A stretch of 25,357 nt of DNA from Sphingobacteriaceae bacterium (GTDB taxonomy: Bacteria; Bacteroidota; Bacteroidia; B-17B0; Aurantibacillaceae): the NCBI GenBank assembly GCA_023251695.1, contig JAHEYE010000031.1, positions 1 to 25,357 of the forward strand. The letters run 5' to 3'. Within the stretch, counting starts at the first letter, position 1. Every line of letters begins with the position of its first letter. The translations under genes were made by a program, and so were the position numbers. The notes beneath the pieces were generated by a model that was not told the DNA's origin, did no database searches, and saw only the letters and a program-made list of their open reading frames with translations. Shown here in pieces: positions 17,751 to 24,770 of this stretch.

Positions 17751-17840
17751 GTGAGTTGGTGAAGTGTGAGGTGGTGAGTAGAATGGAAAAATCACTAAAT
17801 TCGTAGACTAAACTCATTACCTCACTAACTCACTTCTCAC
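17751..17840. repeat. Long imperfect inverted repeat between dut and pgk
   Basis: The left arm (17751-17778) is built of GTGAG/GTGA units and the right arm (17813-17840) of CTCAC/CTCA units. The inner 13 bases, GTGAGGTGGTGAG (17766-17778) and CTCATTACCTCAC (17813-17825), pair fully if two G-U pairs are allowed. The outer five, GTGAG and CTCAC, pair exactly, and the middle is mismatched. The loop is 34 bases. No T run follows, so it does not look like a standard terminator. Confidence 0.7.
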
Positions 17841-17849
17841 TAATTGTAT

Positions 17850-19043
17850 ATGAAAACAGTTGACTCTATAAATTTTGCAGGAAAACGTGCATTGATACGT
17901 GTCGATTTTAATGTACCCTTAAATGAAAATTTTGAAGTTACAGATGAAACACGAATCAAGGCAGCAATCCCAACTCTAAAAAAAATATTGAAAGATGGCG
18001 GCAGCATTGTTTTAATGTCGCACTTAGGCCGACCGAAAGAAGGACCAACAAATAAATATTCTTTAAAACACATTATAAAAAATGTTTCTAAATTATTGGG
18101 AGCAGAAGTTGGTTTTGCTGATGATTGCATTGGAACAGATGCTTTTTCAAAATCGGCCGAGCTAAAAATCGGCCAGGTTTTACTTCTTGAAAATTTGCGC
18201 TTTTATAAAGAAGAGGAAAAGGGCAATGAAGAATTTGCTCAAAAATTAAGTAAGCATGGCGACATTTATGTGAATGATGCTTTTGGTACAGCGCATCGTG
18301 CTCATGCTTCAACGGCCGTAATTGCTAAATTTTTTAATGCCGATTCAAAATGTTTTGGTTTTGTAATGGCAGGTGAAGTTGCCAGTATCGATAAAGTATT
18401 AAACAAAGCAGAAAAACCTTTTACTGCCATTATCGGGGGCGCCAAAGTGAGCGATAAAATTTTAATCATTGAACAATTGATGAATAAAGCCAATAATATT
18501 TTAATTGGTGGCGGTATGGCATTTACATTCGTAAAAGCAATGGGCGGACAAATTGGGAAATCGCTTTGCGAAGATGATAGATTGGACACTGCGAAATCTT
18601 TATTGGAGAACGCAAAAAAAATGGGGGTAAATATTTATATCCCAACCGATGCCATCATTGCCGATAATTTTGCGAATGATGCAAACATCAAGCAGTGCAA
18701 AATAAACGCCATACCCGATGGCTGGATGGGTTTGGATGCCGGTCCGGAAACAGTGAAGATGAATGATGATGTAATTAAAAACTCAAAAACCATTTTATGG
18801 AATGGTCCGATGGGTGTTTTTGAAATGAGCAATTTTGAGAACGGAACCAAACAGGCGGCTAATGCCATTGTTGAAGCTACAAAAAATGGTGCTTTTAGTT
18901 TAATTGGAGGCGGGGATAGCGTCGCTGCTATTAATAAATATAACCTGGCCGATAAAGTGAGCTATGTGAGTACCGGCGGCGGCGCCCTATTAGAATACAT
19001 AGAGCAGGGAAGCCTCCCAGGTGTAAGGGCCATTGAAGGATAA
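17850..19043 (+). CDS. pgk: Phosphoglycerate kinase
   Basis: Glycolytic and gluconeogenic enzyme that transfers a phosphate between 1,3-bisphosphoglycerate and ADP. The protein has 397 residues and begins MKTVDSINFAGKRALIRVDF, aligning with the usual N-terminus. Motifs in order: RVDFNVPL, LMSHLGRP, LLENLRFY, YVNDAFGTAHRAHAST, GGAKVSDKI (hinge and nucleotide region), LWNGPMGVFE, and the phosphate-binding GGGDSVAA with VSTGGGALLEY near the end. A TTG two codons upstream (17844) is open but less likely than the ATG. The gene starts 10 bases after the inverted repeat and is followed after 23 bases by the lipoprotein gene. Confidence 0.97.
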   Translation: MKTVDSINFAGKRALIRVDFNVPLNENFEVTDETRIKAAIPTLKKILKDGGSIVLMSHLGRPKEGPTNKYSLKHIIKNVSKLLGAEVGFADDCIGTDAFSKSAELKIGQVLLLENLRFYKEEEKGNEEFAQKLSKHGDIYVNDAFGTAHRAHASTAVIAKFFNADSKCFGFVMAGEVASIDKVLNKAEKPFTAIIGGAKVSDKILIIEQLMNKANNILIGGGMAFTFVKAMGGQIGKSLCEDDRLDTAKSLLENAKKMGVNIYIPTDAIIADNFANDANIKQCKINAIPDGWMGLDAGPETVKMNDDVIKNSKTILWNGPMGVFEMSNFENGTKQAANAIVEATKNGAFSLIGGGDSVAAINKYNLADKVSYVSTGGGALLEYIEQGSLPGVRAIEG

Positions 19044-19062
19044 AAATAATTACTTATCTTTA
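19033..19062 (+). promoter_or_regulatory. Bacteroidota-type promoter for the lipoprotein-ispF unit
   Basis: A TTG near 19033 at the very end of pgk is followed 19 bases later by TATCTTTA (19055-19062), a good match to the -33/-7 model. The box ends four bases before the ATG at 19067, so a transcript from it would be nearly leaderless. Confidence 0.45.
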
Positions 19063-19066
19063 TTAA

Positions 19067-19258
19067 ATGATAAATAAGAAAATACTTCTTGCGGCTTTTA
19101 CAGTTGTTTTGTTTTCTTCCTGTAAAAAAACTTACCAATGCTGGTGCACCAACGAGAACGGAAGTTATCTGTCGGGTGAAGTAGAGGGTACCAAGCGTCA
19201 GGCTAAAAAACAATGTGCTAAAGTTGCGCAAGTACCAACCACCTGCGATATCAGATAA
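19067..19258 (+). CDS. Small Cys-rich lipoprotein
   Basis: A 63-residue protein with a lipoprotein signal peptide: KK at 4-5, hydrophobic 6-16, lipobox LFSSC with the lipidated Cys at 19. The mature part has four more cysteines (C25, C27, C50, C60), including a CWC motif near the start and one Cys close to the C-terminus, and many Lys residues (TKRQAKKQC). This spacing suggests two disulfides in a compact periplasmic or surface domain. I do not recognise a named family, though short lipoproteins with a similar TYxCxC start occur in Bacteroidota as I remember them. The gene ends one base before the ispF ATG, so the two are almost certainly on one transcript. No link to isoprenoid synthesis is implied by its sequence. 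Confidence 0.82.
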   Translation: MINKKILLAAFTVVLFSSCKKTYQCWCTNENGSYLSGEVEGTKRQAKKQCAKVAQVPTTCDIR

Positions 19259-19259
19259 T

Positions 19260-19745
19260 ATGAGTGTCAATATCCGCGTTGGTTTTGGTTATGATGTTCA
19301 TCCTTTGGGTGAAGGCCGCGAGTTATGGTTAGGCGGCATTAAATTGCAATTCGATAAAGGATGTGTAGGCCACAGCGACGCCGATGTTTTGCTACACGCC
19401 ATTTGCGATGCTTTATTAGGCGCAGCGAATTTACGCGATATCGGTTTTCATTTTCCAAACACCAATCCAAAATATAAGGGTGCCGACAGCAAATTATTAT
19501 TGAAAGAAGTTGTTGAACTATTGGATAAAAACGGTTATGCTATTGGGAATATTGATTCTACACTCAGCATGGAGGCCCCAAAAATAAATCCGCATATTGA
19601 TGCGATGCAGTCTGTAATCGCACCCATTTTAAAAATTAGCAAAAACGAAATTTCTATTAAAGCGACCACCAACGAAAAACTAGGATATGTGGGGAGACAG
19701 GAAGGCGTGAATGCTTATGCGGTTGCGCTTATTTACAAGAAATAA
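19260..19745 (+). CDS. ispF: 2-C-methyl-D-erythritol 2,4-cyclodiphosphate synthase
   Basis: Fifth enzyme of the MEP isoprenoid pathway, releasing CMP to form the cyclodiphosphate. The ATG at 19260 gives 161 residues, the usual length, beginning MSVNIRVGFGYDVHPLGEGR. The metal ligands D12 and H14 (GYDVHPLGEG) and H46 (HSDADVLLHA) match D8, H10 and H42 of the E. coli enzyme. DIGFHFPNTNPKYKGADS and SIKATTNEKLGYVGRQEG are also typical. The frame is open upstream to 19215, but that part lies over the lipoprotein gene and adds nothing familiar. It is preceded by a one-base gap and ends exactly where the convergent minus-strand gene ends. Confidence 0.97.
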   Translation: MSVNIRVGFGYDVHPLGEGRELWLGGIKLQFDKGCVGHSDADVLLHAICDALLGAANLRDIGFHFPNTNPKYKGADSKLLLKEVVELLDKNGYAIGNIDSTLSMEAPKINPHIDAMQSVIAPILKISKNEISIKATTNEKLGYVGRQEGVNAYAVALIYKK

Positions 19746-20354
19746 TTAATTAGCTTTCGGTTTCTTTAAAAATTTGCCGCGGTAATTTCCGGAATTGTTG
19801 GTTGTTATGTAAAATACGTAAACACCTTCTGCAAATTCTGAAACATCAAGGTATATTTTTTCAACTGCGTTGCCGCTTCCAAAACCTTTCTTTCTTCCAT
19901 ACCTGTCGTAAATATTTATTTCGTAATAATAGTTTTTTTGTCCGCTTATGGCAATGCTTAGTTTATCTTCAGCCGGCTGTGGAAAAATCAATAAGTTGGT
20001 AAAAGATGCAGCCATGTCCACCCGTTTTACCGAAGAGTAATCGGAGGGCGGAATATGAATCCTGTAGAAATTAGGGCTTAATTTATTTGGTGCATAATCG
20101 GTGTAACTATAAATTTCGGCAGAAGTCGTATTACCGCAAAGGCCTCCATTATTGTAGATTTGATAAAAAGTCACCGAATCAGAACTATTCTCAACCACCC
20201 ATCCTCCACAACTCGCTCCCTGAGTTACCGTGAAGCTTAAACGGACAGAATCTTTTAAAGGAAATGCATTAAAATTATAGATGCGACTTTGAGCAATGGA
20301 CAAGGCACAAAGCATGACACCAAAAAACAATGCTACTAACCTTGATTTTATCAT
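19746..20354 (-). CDS. Small secreted protein with T9SS C-terminal sorting domain and fibronectin III-like domain
   Basis: A 202-residue exported protein. Residues 1-22 are a signal peptide (ending LSIAQ). Residues about 25-115 look like one beta-sandwich: GGWVVENSSDSVTFYQI, then YSYTDYAP and NFYRIHIPP, the pattern of fibronectin III-like modules in Bacteroidota surface proteins. C49 and C73 could pair. Residues about 118-198 form a type A T9SS sorting domain: LLIFPQPAEDKLSI, YEINIYDRYGR, LDVSEFAEGVYVFYI and a basic tail. The protein is thus predicted to be exported by T9SS and held on or released from the surface. Its ATG overlaps the stop of the upstream BNR-repeat gene by four bases (ATGA on the minus strand). 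No enzyme motif is visible. Confidence 0.85.
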   Translation of the reverse strand: MIKSRLVALFFGVMLCALSIAQSRIYNFNAFPLKDSVRLSFTVTQGASCGGWVVENSSDSVTFYQIYNNGGLCGNTTSAEIYSYTDYAPNKLSPNFYRIHIPPSDYSSVKRVDMAASFTNLLIFPQPAEDKLSIAISGQKNYYYEINIYDRYGRKKGFGSGNAVEKIYLDVSEFAEGVYVFYITTNNSGNYRGKFLKKPKAN

Positions 20355-21925
20355 TCAACAAGAAGCTTTACATGTTTGCATTTTACATCACCATAAATCA
20401 CCAGAAAATAAATTCCTGCTTTTAAATTAAGTTGACTTGCACTTATTTCAAATTTATGATTTCCTTTCAAAAAATCTTTTTTCAAAAAAGGGCGGCTTAT
20501 TATTTTTCCGGAAGCATCAATCAACTCTGCCGTTAAATTAATATTATCTTCCAGCGAAAACTCAATGCTTGTTTCTGTTTTAAACGGATTTGGCATTGCA
20601 TTTAGTATGTTCAGATTGTCGTGTTTCGCCTCTTCAATCCCTAAGATAACAGGATTCACCATCGACGTCCAAACACTTAAAGCCCCTGCACCTGTCATTT
20701 GCATCCATATTGGACGGATCACATTATTATGCGCCGAAATACCAATATAATCGCCGAAAAAATAGGAAGCACTTGGCGAAAACACGTTGGCGTTTATCTG
20801 ATAATTTACAAATGAGTTGCCTCCGTCTTTCGATACAGCCAGGTAAACATCCGTATTGTTTCCACTCGCATAATTTCTCCGGTCATAGAAAACCACATAC
20901 AAATAACCTGTTACCTGATCAATAGTCATCGCACTCATAAATTGCTGTTTGCCCGGCGCATCATCATTTATCCGCTTAGGTAAACTCCATGTTGCACCGC
21001 CATTAGTTGATTTTACCAGCCAAATATCTGTGTCTGTAACACCATTACGCTGATCACTCCAGTTAACATAAATGGTTCCTTTATTGGGGCCGTTACTTAA
21101 ATCACAAAATGTAAAAGGTAATCCATTGCAACGTTGTACACCGCTAATACTGTAATCCCATCCACCGGGAGTTGTTGTAATTAATTGTTCAAGAGGTAAC
21201 CAGGTTAAACCTCCGGTAGTGGATTTCTGAAACATTAATCCCTTCTTACTGGCCCACGCCACATAAACTTCCCCCAAAGGACCAATTGCAGGAGTTGCAC
21301 CCTCAACAGTCGAATCTGAGTCAATACAATCGCCGGCATAAAAAGATAAACGATAAGGCGACGACCATGTAGTTCCGCCATCACCCGATTTTGAATAAAG
21401 AATTAATGAACTGTCGGTGGAAGCGCTTGTACCATAATTATCAAATTGAGTCCATGCAATGTGCATTTCATTATTTGTCGGATTCACTACAACCGATTGT
21501 TTGTCCTGAGCCTTCGTTCCGTTTTTTCCAATACCCACACAAGTGGTATAGGTCTGCCCGAAATTCCCTGATTTTTGAACAACAATACGATCTATCCATG
21601 AATTTCCGGGACCTGCTGGCGGATTAGATAAATGCAAATAATAGCATGCATTGGTAGTATCCCAAAATAAAATAGGGTCGCCCCAAACGCCATAAGCTGC
21701 GCAAGAAAGTGTTCCGATAGTCCATGTAGCACCGGCATTATTACTGTAATACATGTTATTGATATTGGCACCTGCTACCATTTGATTGGTATTTTTAGGA
21801 TTTATTGCAATGCTGACTTCTTCAGGGCTATTTGAAGTACTGATTAAAATATTAGGGAATTGCCCGTAAGAGGTTGAAAAACCAAACAATGCAAAACACA
21901 GAAAAAGCAAAAAGCGCATACTCAT
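20351..21925 (-). CDS. Secreted BNR/Asp-box repeat protein with T9SS C-terminal sorting domain (sialidase-like propeller)
   Basis: A 524-residue exported protein: signal peptide about 1-21 (ending TSYG), a six-bladed-propeller-like region, and a C-terminal T9SS sorting domain from about 440 (NAMPNPFKTETSIEFSL ... LKAGIYFLVIYG). Asp-box motifs are visible at 61-68 (SNNAGATW), 180-187 (SGDGGTTW), 235-242 (STTGGLTW), 306-313 (STNGGATW) and 365-372 (SKDGGNSF), with a weaker one near 119. This fold is shared by sialidases and many binding proteins. I could not place the sialidase arginine triad or the catalytic Tyr/Glu, so a sialidase name would be too strong. It is the first gene of a coupled two-gene unit and is transcribed divergently from the M20 peptidase. 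Confidence 0.87.
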   Translation of the reverse strand: MSMRFLLFLCFALFGFSTSYGQFPNILISTSNSPEEVSIAINPKNTNQMVAGANINNMYYSNNAGATWTIGTLSCAAYGVWGDPILFWDTTNACYYLHLSNPPAGPGNSWIDRIVVQKSGNFGQTYTTCVGIGKNGTKAQDKQSVVVNPTNNEMHIAWTQFDNYGTSASTDSSLILYSKSGDGGTTWSSPYRLSFYAGDCIDSDSTVEGATPAIGPLGEVYVAWASKKGLMFQKSTTGGLTWLPLEQLITTTPGGWDYSISGVQRCNGLPFTFCDLSNGPNKGTIYVNWSDQRNGVTDTDIWLVKSTNGGATWSLPKRINDDAPGKQQFMSAMTIDQVTGYLYVVFYDRRNYASGNNTDVYLAVSKDGGNSFVNYQINANVFSPSASYFFGDYIGISAHNNVIRPIWMQMTGAGALSVWTSMVNPVILGIEEAKHDNLNILNAMPNPFKTETSIEFSLEDNINLTAELIDASGKIISRPFLKKDFLKGNHKFEISASQLNLKAGIYFLVIYGDVKCKHVKLLVE

Positions 21926-21973
21926 ATTTTATTTAAAGTTACGAAATCAATTGCTATCTATTAATTATTCCTT

Positions 21974-21989
21974 ATTGTTAATTAACAAT
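21974..21989. promoter_or_regulatory. Perfect 16-base palindrome in the divergent promoter region (candidate operator)
   Basis: ATTGTTAATTAACAAT is its own reverse complement. It lies 48 bases from the start of the minus-strand BNR gene and 40 bases from the start of the M20 gene. Its position in the middle of a 104-base divergent gap suits a dimeric regulator. AT-rich composition raises the chance of a random occurrence. Confidence 0.4.
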
Positions 21990-22004
21990 TTGATGTAAAA
22001 ATCA

Positions 22005-22012
22005 TACATTAG
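22005..22012 (+). promoter_or_regulatory. Possible -7 promoter box (TACATTAG) for the M20 peptidase unit
   Basis: The octamer is close to TAnnTTTG and lies 17 bases before the ATG at 22030. A TTTG at 21989-21992 is only 12 bases upstream, shorter than the usual spacing, so the assignment is weak. Confidence 0.3.
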
Positions 22013-22029
22013 CGCAAACTTTTCTTGAT

Positions 22030-23421
22030 ATGGAACGCAGTCAGATTACAACTTACATTAACTCAAATAAAGAACGTTTTTTGAACGAGTTATTGGATTT
22101 ACTGAAAATACCTTCGATTAGTGCCGACCCGAAATATAGCGATGATGTAAATAAGACTGCCGAGGCGGTGAAAAAACGCCTCATTGAAGCTGGGGTTGAT
22201 AATGTGGAAATTTCTAAAACAAAAGGTTATCCTGTGGTTTATGGCGAAAAGTTAATCGACCCTAAAAAACCTACTATCATTGTTTACGGCCATTATGATG
22301 TTCAACCTCCTGATCCATTAGAATTATGGGAGTCACCGCCTTTTGAACCCGTGATTAAAAAAACAACTTTGCATCCTGATGGTGCTATTTTCGCCCGCGG
22401 TTCATGCGACGATAAAGGGCAAATGTACATGCATGTGAAGGCATTTGAAATCATGATGAAAACCGGAACACTTCCGTGTAATGTGAAATTTATGATTGAA
22501 GGTGAGGAGGAAGTTGGTTCTGCAAATTTAGGTCCTTGGATTGTTGAGAATAAATCAAGATTAAAAGGTGATATCATTTTAATTTCAGATACTTCAATGA
22601 TCGCAAATGATACTCCATCCATTGATACGGGCTTACGTGGATTGTCCTATATGGAAGTTGAAATTACCGGTCCGAACCGCGATTTACACAGCGGCGTTTA
22701 CGGAGGAGCAGTTGCAAATCCGGTGAATGTGCTTTGTAAAATGATTGCATCTTGTCATGATGAAAACAATCACATCACCATCCCCGGTTTTTATGATGAT
22801 GTTGTTGAATTGACAAAAACGGAGCGCGATGAAATGGCAAAGGCGCCATTTAATTTAAATGATTTCAAGAAAGATTTGAATATTGATGTTGAGCAAGGTG
22901 AAAAAGGTTATTCAACTATTGAGCGTACGGGCATCCGGCCAACACTTGATGTAAATGGAATTTGGGGTGGTTATACAGGCGAAGGCGCAAAAACAGTTTT
23001 GCCTTCGAAAGCTTTTGCTAAAATAAGTATGCGTTTGGTTCCGAATCAGAGCTCCGAAAAAATATCAGAACTTTTTACAAAACATTTTCAAAAAATTGCA
23101 CCACCATCAGTAAAAATAAAAGTGAGTCATCATCATGGCGGTGAGCCGGTGGTGGTTTCTCCTAATTCGCTTGCATTCAAAGCTGCAAGCATGGCTCTTG
23201 AAGAATCGTATGGAAAAAAACCTATTCCAACACGCGGCGGTGGAAGTATTCCGATTGTAGCGCTATTTAAAAAAGAATTGGGATTGGATAGTATTTTAAT
23301 GGGTTTTGGTTTAGACACAGATGCTTTACATTCGCCAAACGAACATTACGGTTTGTTTAATTATTACAAAGGCATCGAAACTATTCCTTTGTTTTACAAG
23401 AATTTCGTGAATAACAAATAA
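22030..23421 (+). CDS. M20 family metallo-dipeptidase (carnosinase/CNDP-like)
   Basis: A 463-residue cytosolic (no signal peptide) di-zinc peptidase that probably cleaves dipeptides or short peptides. Motifs: YGHYDVQPPDPLELW with ligand H88; ARGSCDDKGQ with the bridging Asp at 127 or 128; EGEEEVGS (157-164) with the catalytic base E160 and ligand E161; D187 (LISDTS); H220 (RDLHSGVYGG) in the dimer-domain loop; and the final ligand H434 (DALHSPNEHY). The residues and length fit the dipeptidase branch rather than ArgE or DapE. It shares one base with the next gene (TAATG), so the three genes from here are one unit. Confidence 0.94.
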   Translation: MERSQITTYINSNKERFLNELLDLLKIPSISADPKYSDDVNKTAEAVKKRLIEAGVDNVEISKTKGYPVVYGEKLIDPKKPTIIVYGHYDVQPPDPLELWESPPFEPVIKKTTLHPDGAIFARGSCDDKGQMYMHVKAFEIMMKTGTLPCNVKFMIEGEEEVGSANLGPWIVENKSRLKGDIILISDTSMIANDTPSIDTGLRGLSYMEVEITGPNRDLHSGVYGGAVANPVNVLCKMIASCHDENNHITIPGFYDDVVELTKTERDEMAKAPFNLNDFKKDLNIDVEQGEKGYSTIERTGIRPTLDVNGIWGGYTGEGAKTVLPSKAFAKISMRLVPNQSSEKISELFTKHFQKIAPPSVKIKVSHHHGGEPVVVSPNSLAFKAASMALEESYGKKPIPTRGGGSIPIVALFKKELGLDSILMGFGLDTDALHSPNEHYGLFNYYKGIETIPLFYKNFVNNK

Positions 23422-23672
23422 TGAGTTCATCCGACTGGATCGCAACAATTGGGGTAACTATTTTACTCATTGGTTTTGCGTTGAATCTGATTAAGATCAT
23501 TACTGCCGATTCTTATTTATATCTCACACTTAATTTTCTGGGATCTTTTTTAGCAGGAGTGGCCGCGGTGATGATTCATTTAGTTCCGTTCATTGTGTTG
23601 GAAGCTGTCTGGGCAGCGGTGTCTTTGTTTGCAATTGTCAAAAAAATAATTCAAGTCAGGAAGAACCCATGA
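23421..23672 (+). CDS. Small integral membrane protein, CBU_0592-like
   Basis: An 83-residue protein with about three hydrophobic helices (roughly 7-26, 30-52 and 54-74). The pattern of an N-terminal helix, then LYLTLNFLGSFLAGVAAVMI, then a late VWAAVSLFAIVK resembles the CBU_0592 family of small bacterial membrane proteins, whose function is not known to me. It overlaps both neighbours: TAATG with the peptidase and ATGA with the following lipoprotein gene. Coupled translation is therefore likely. Confidence 0.75.
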   Translation: MSSSDWIATIGVTILLIGFALNLIKIITADSYLYLTLNFLGSFLAGVAAVMIHLVPFIVLEAVWAAVSLFAIVKKIIQVRKNP

Positions 23673-24124
23673 GAAAATTCTGTATTCTGTTTTGTGCGTT
23701 TGGCTTTTTGTTATTTAATTCCTGTAAAGAATTCAAAGAAGTTCAGGTTACCGGTGTAAAAAGTTTCAGGTTAACAAAAGTTAGTGCCAATGGTATTGAA
23801 GGAGAAGTTATTTTAGGAATCAAAAATCCGAACGATTACGGTTTTTCAATATATCCTTCCGAATTCGATATTACTTACAGCGGCATGAAGATGGGTAAAG
23901 CCCGTTTGTATAAAAAAGTGCATATCGAAGGTAATAGCGAAAAAGCTTATGTATTTAAACTTAAGACTGATCTCAAAGAACTTAATCTCATAGAGGTAAT
24001 GGGCATGGTTAGCGGGGGTAATATAGGTAAGATCGAGGTCAAGGGAACTCTAAAAGCCGGAAAATTCTACTTAAAAAAGAGGGTTCCGGTGGATTTTTCT
24101 GAGAAAATAGGGCTAGGAGGTTAG
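23669..24124 (+). CDS. LEA14-like lipoprotein
   Basis: A 151-residue lipoprotein: a hydrophobic signal segment with lipobox LFNSC and lipidated Cys19, then a beta-sandwich of the LEA type 2 (LEA14/WHy) kind. The family's hallmark is present in EVILGIKNPNDYGFSIYPSE, with the conserved N-P-N block. SFRLTKVSANGIEGEVIL before it and GKIEVKGTLKAGKFYLKKRVP after it are also typical. Such proteins are periplasmic or outer-membrane anchored; their role is not established. It is the third gene of the overlapping unit. No hairpin terminator is seen in the 64-base gap after it. Confidence 0.82.
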   Translation: MRKFCILFCAFGFLLFNSCKEFKEVQVTGVKSFRLTKVSANGIEGEVILGIKNPNDYGFSIYPSEFDITYSGMKMGKARLYKKVHIEGNSEKAYVFKLKTDLKELNLIEVMGMVSGGNIGKIEVKGTLKAGKFYLKKRVPVDFSEKIGLGG

Positions 24125-24153
24125 TTTTTAACAAATTATGTAACTTTTGTTAA

Positions 24154-24161
24154 TATCTTAG
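24154..24161 (+). promoter_or_regulatory. Possible -7 promoter box (TATCTTAG) for the ECF sigma gene
   Basis: The box, identical to that at 9312, lies 27 bases before the ATG. The preceding GTTAA also occurs before the box at 15750. A TTTTG at 24145-24149 is too close to be a standard -33 element. If the sigma factor controls itself, the true promoter may have another form. Confidence 0.3.
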
Positions 24162-24188
24162 CGTACAACTACAAAAAACCCTCAAGCC

Positions 24189-24770
24189 ATGCCCGATCTG
24201 GAACTAATATCGGCCTGCATTAAAAACGATAAAATTGCGAAAAAGCAGTTTTACGAGGCGTTTTATACTCTGTTAGCAGTTACCGCATTAAGATATTCTA
24301 AAAACAAAGAGCAAAGCACGGAAATGGTTCAAAGTGGCTTTGTTTTTTTATTTCAGGAGCTTCATAAATTTAAAGCGGCACATAAAAGCATTGAAGATTG
24401 GGTGAAAGAAGAATTTATTAATTTTTGTGTGCAGTTTGTACGCAACATACGGAGTGAATATTATGTTGCCAGCACAGTCCGTGTTACGGATACTCCTGCC
24501 AAAACTTACGATTTGTTTATCGACAGCACACTTACCGATTTTAAAAATGTGGATTTTGATGTGCTTGTAAAATCGTTGCACCAATTAGTACCATCGCAAC
24601 GACTCATCTTTAATCTTCATGTTGTTGAAGGTTATGATTTGATAAAGTCGGCAGAAATTTTAGAAGCGAGTGAGCAAACTGTAAAAGCTAATCTTGAAAA
24701 AGCGAGATTTAATTTACAGAAGAACATTGATAAAAATAATAAATCACTGAAAAATGAGCAGTTTGTTTAG
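24189..24770 (+). CDS. ECF-type RNA polymerase sigma factor, divergent
   Basis: A 193-residue protein without membrane segments. Residues about 5-88 correspond to sigma region 2 (ISACIKNDKIAKKQFYEAFY, ALRYSKNKEQSTEMVQSGF, then WVKEEFINFCVQFVRN). Residues 132-180 are a clear region 4 (LVPSQRLIFNLHVVEGYD and a helix-turn-helix SAEILEASEQTVKANLEKAR). The usual acidic (D/E)DxxQ(D/E)xF of region 2.2 is replaced by TEMVQSGF, and the usual basic WIxRIxxNxxID region 2.3-2.4 is weak. Such drift is known among Bacteroidota ECF proteins. It probably redirects RNA polymerase to a small regulon. It overlaps by 17 bases a membrane protein gene that may encode its regulator. Confidence 0.85.
   Translation: MPDLELISACIKNDKIAKKQFYEAFYTLLAVTALRYSKNKEQSTEMVQSGFVFLFQELHKFKAAHKSIEDWVKEEFINFCVQFVRNIRSEYYVASTVRVTDTPAKTYDLFIDSTLTDFKNVDFDVLVKSLHQLVPSQRLIFNLHVVEGYDLIKSAEILEASEQTVKANLEKARFNLQKNIDKNNKSLKNEQFV

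Noticed and set aside
17844..17849. Upstream TTG start for pgk
   Set aside because: It would add only Met-Tyr; the ATG at 17850 gives the family's normal N-terminus.
19215..19259. Longer ispF starting at 19215
   Set aside because: The extra 15 residues overlap the lipoprotein gene in another frame and do not belong to the IspF fold; the ATG at 19260 matches family length and metal-ligand positions.
20351..21925. Naming the Asp-box protein a sialidase
   Set aside because: Asp boxes show the propeller fold only; the catalytic arginine triad and Tyr/Glu pair could not be placed.
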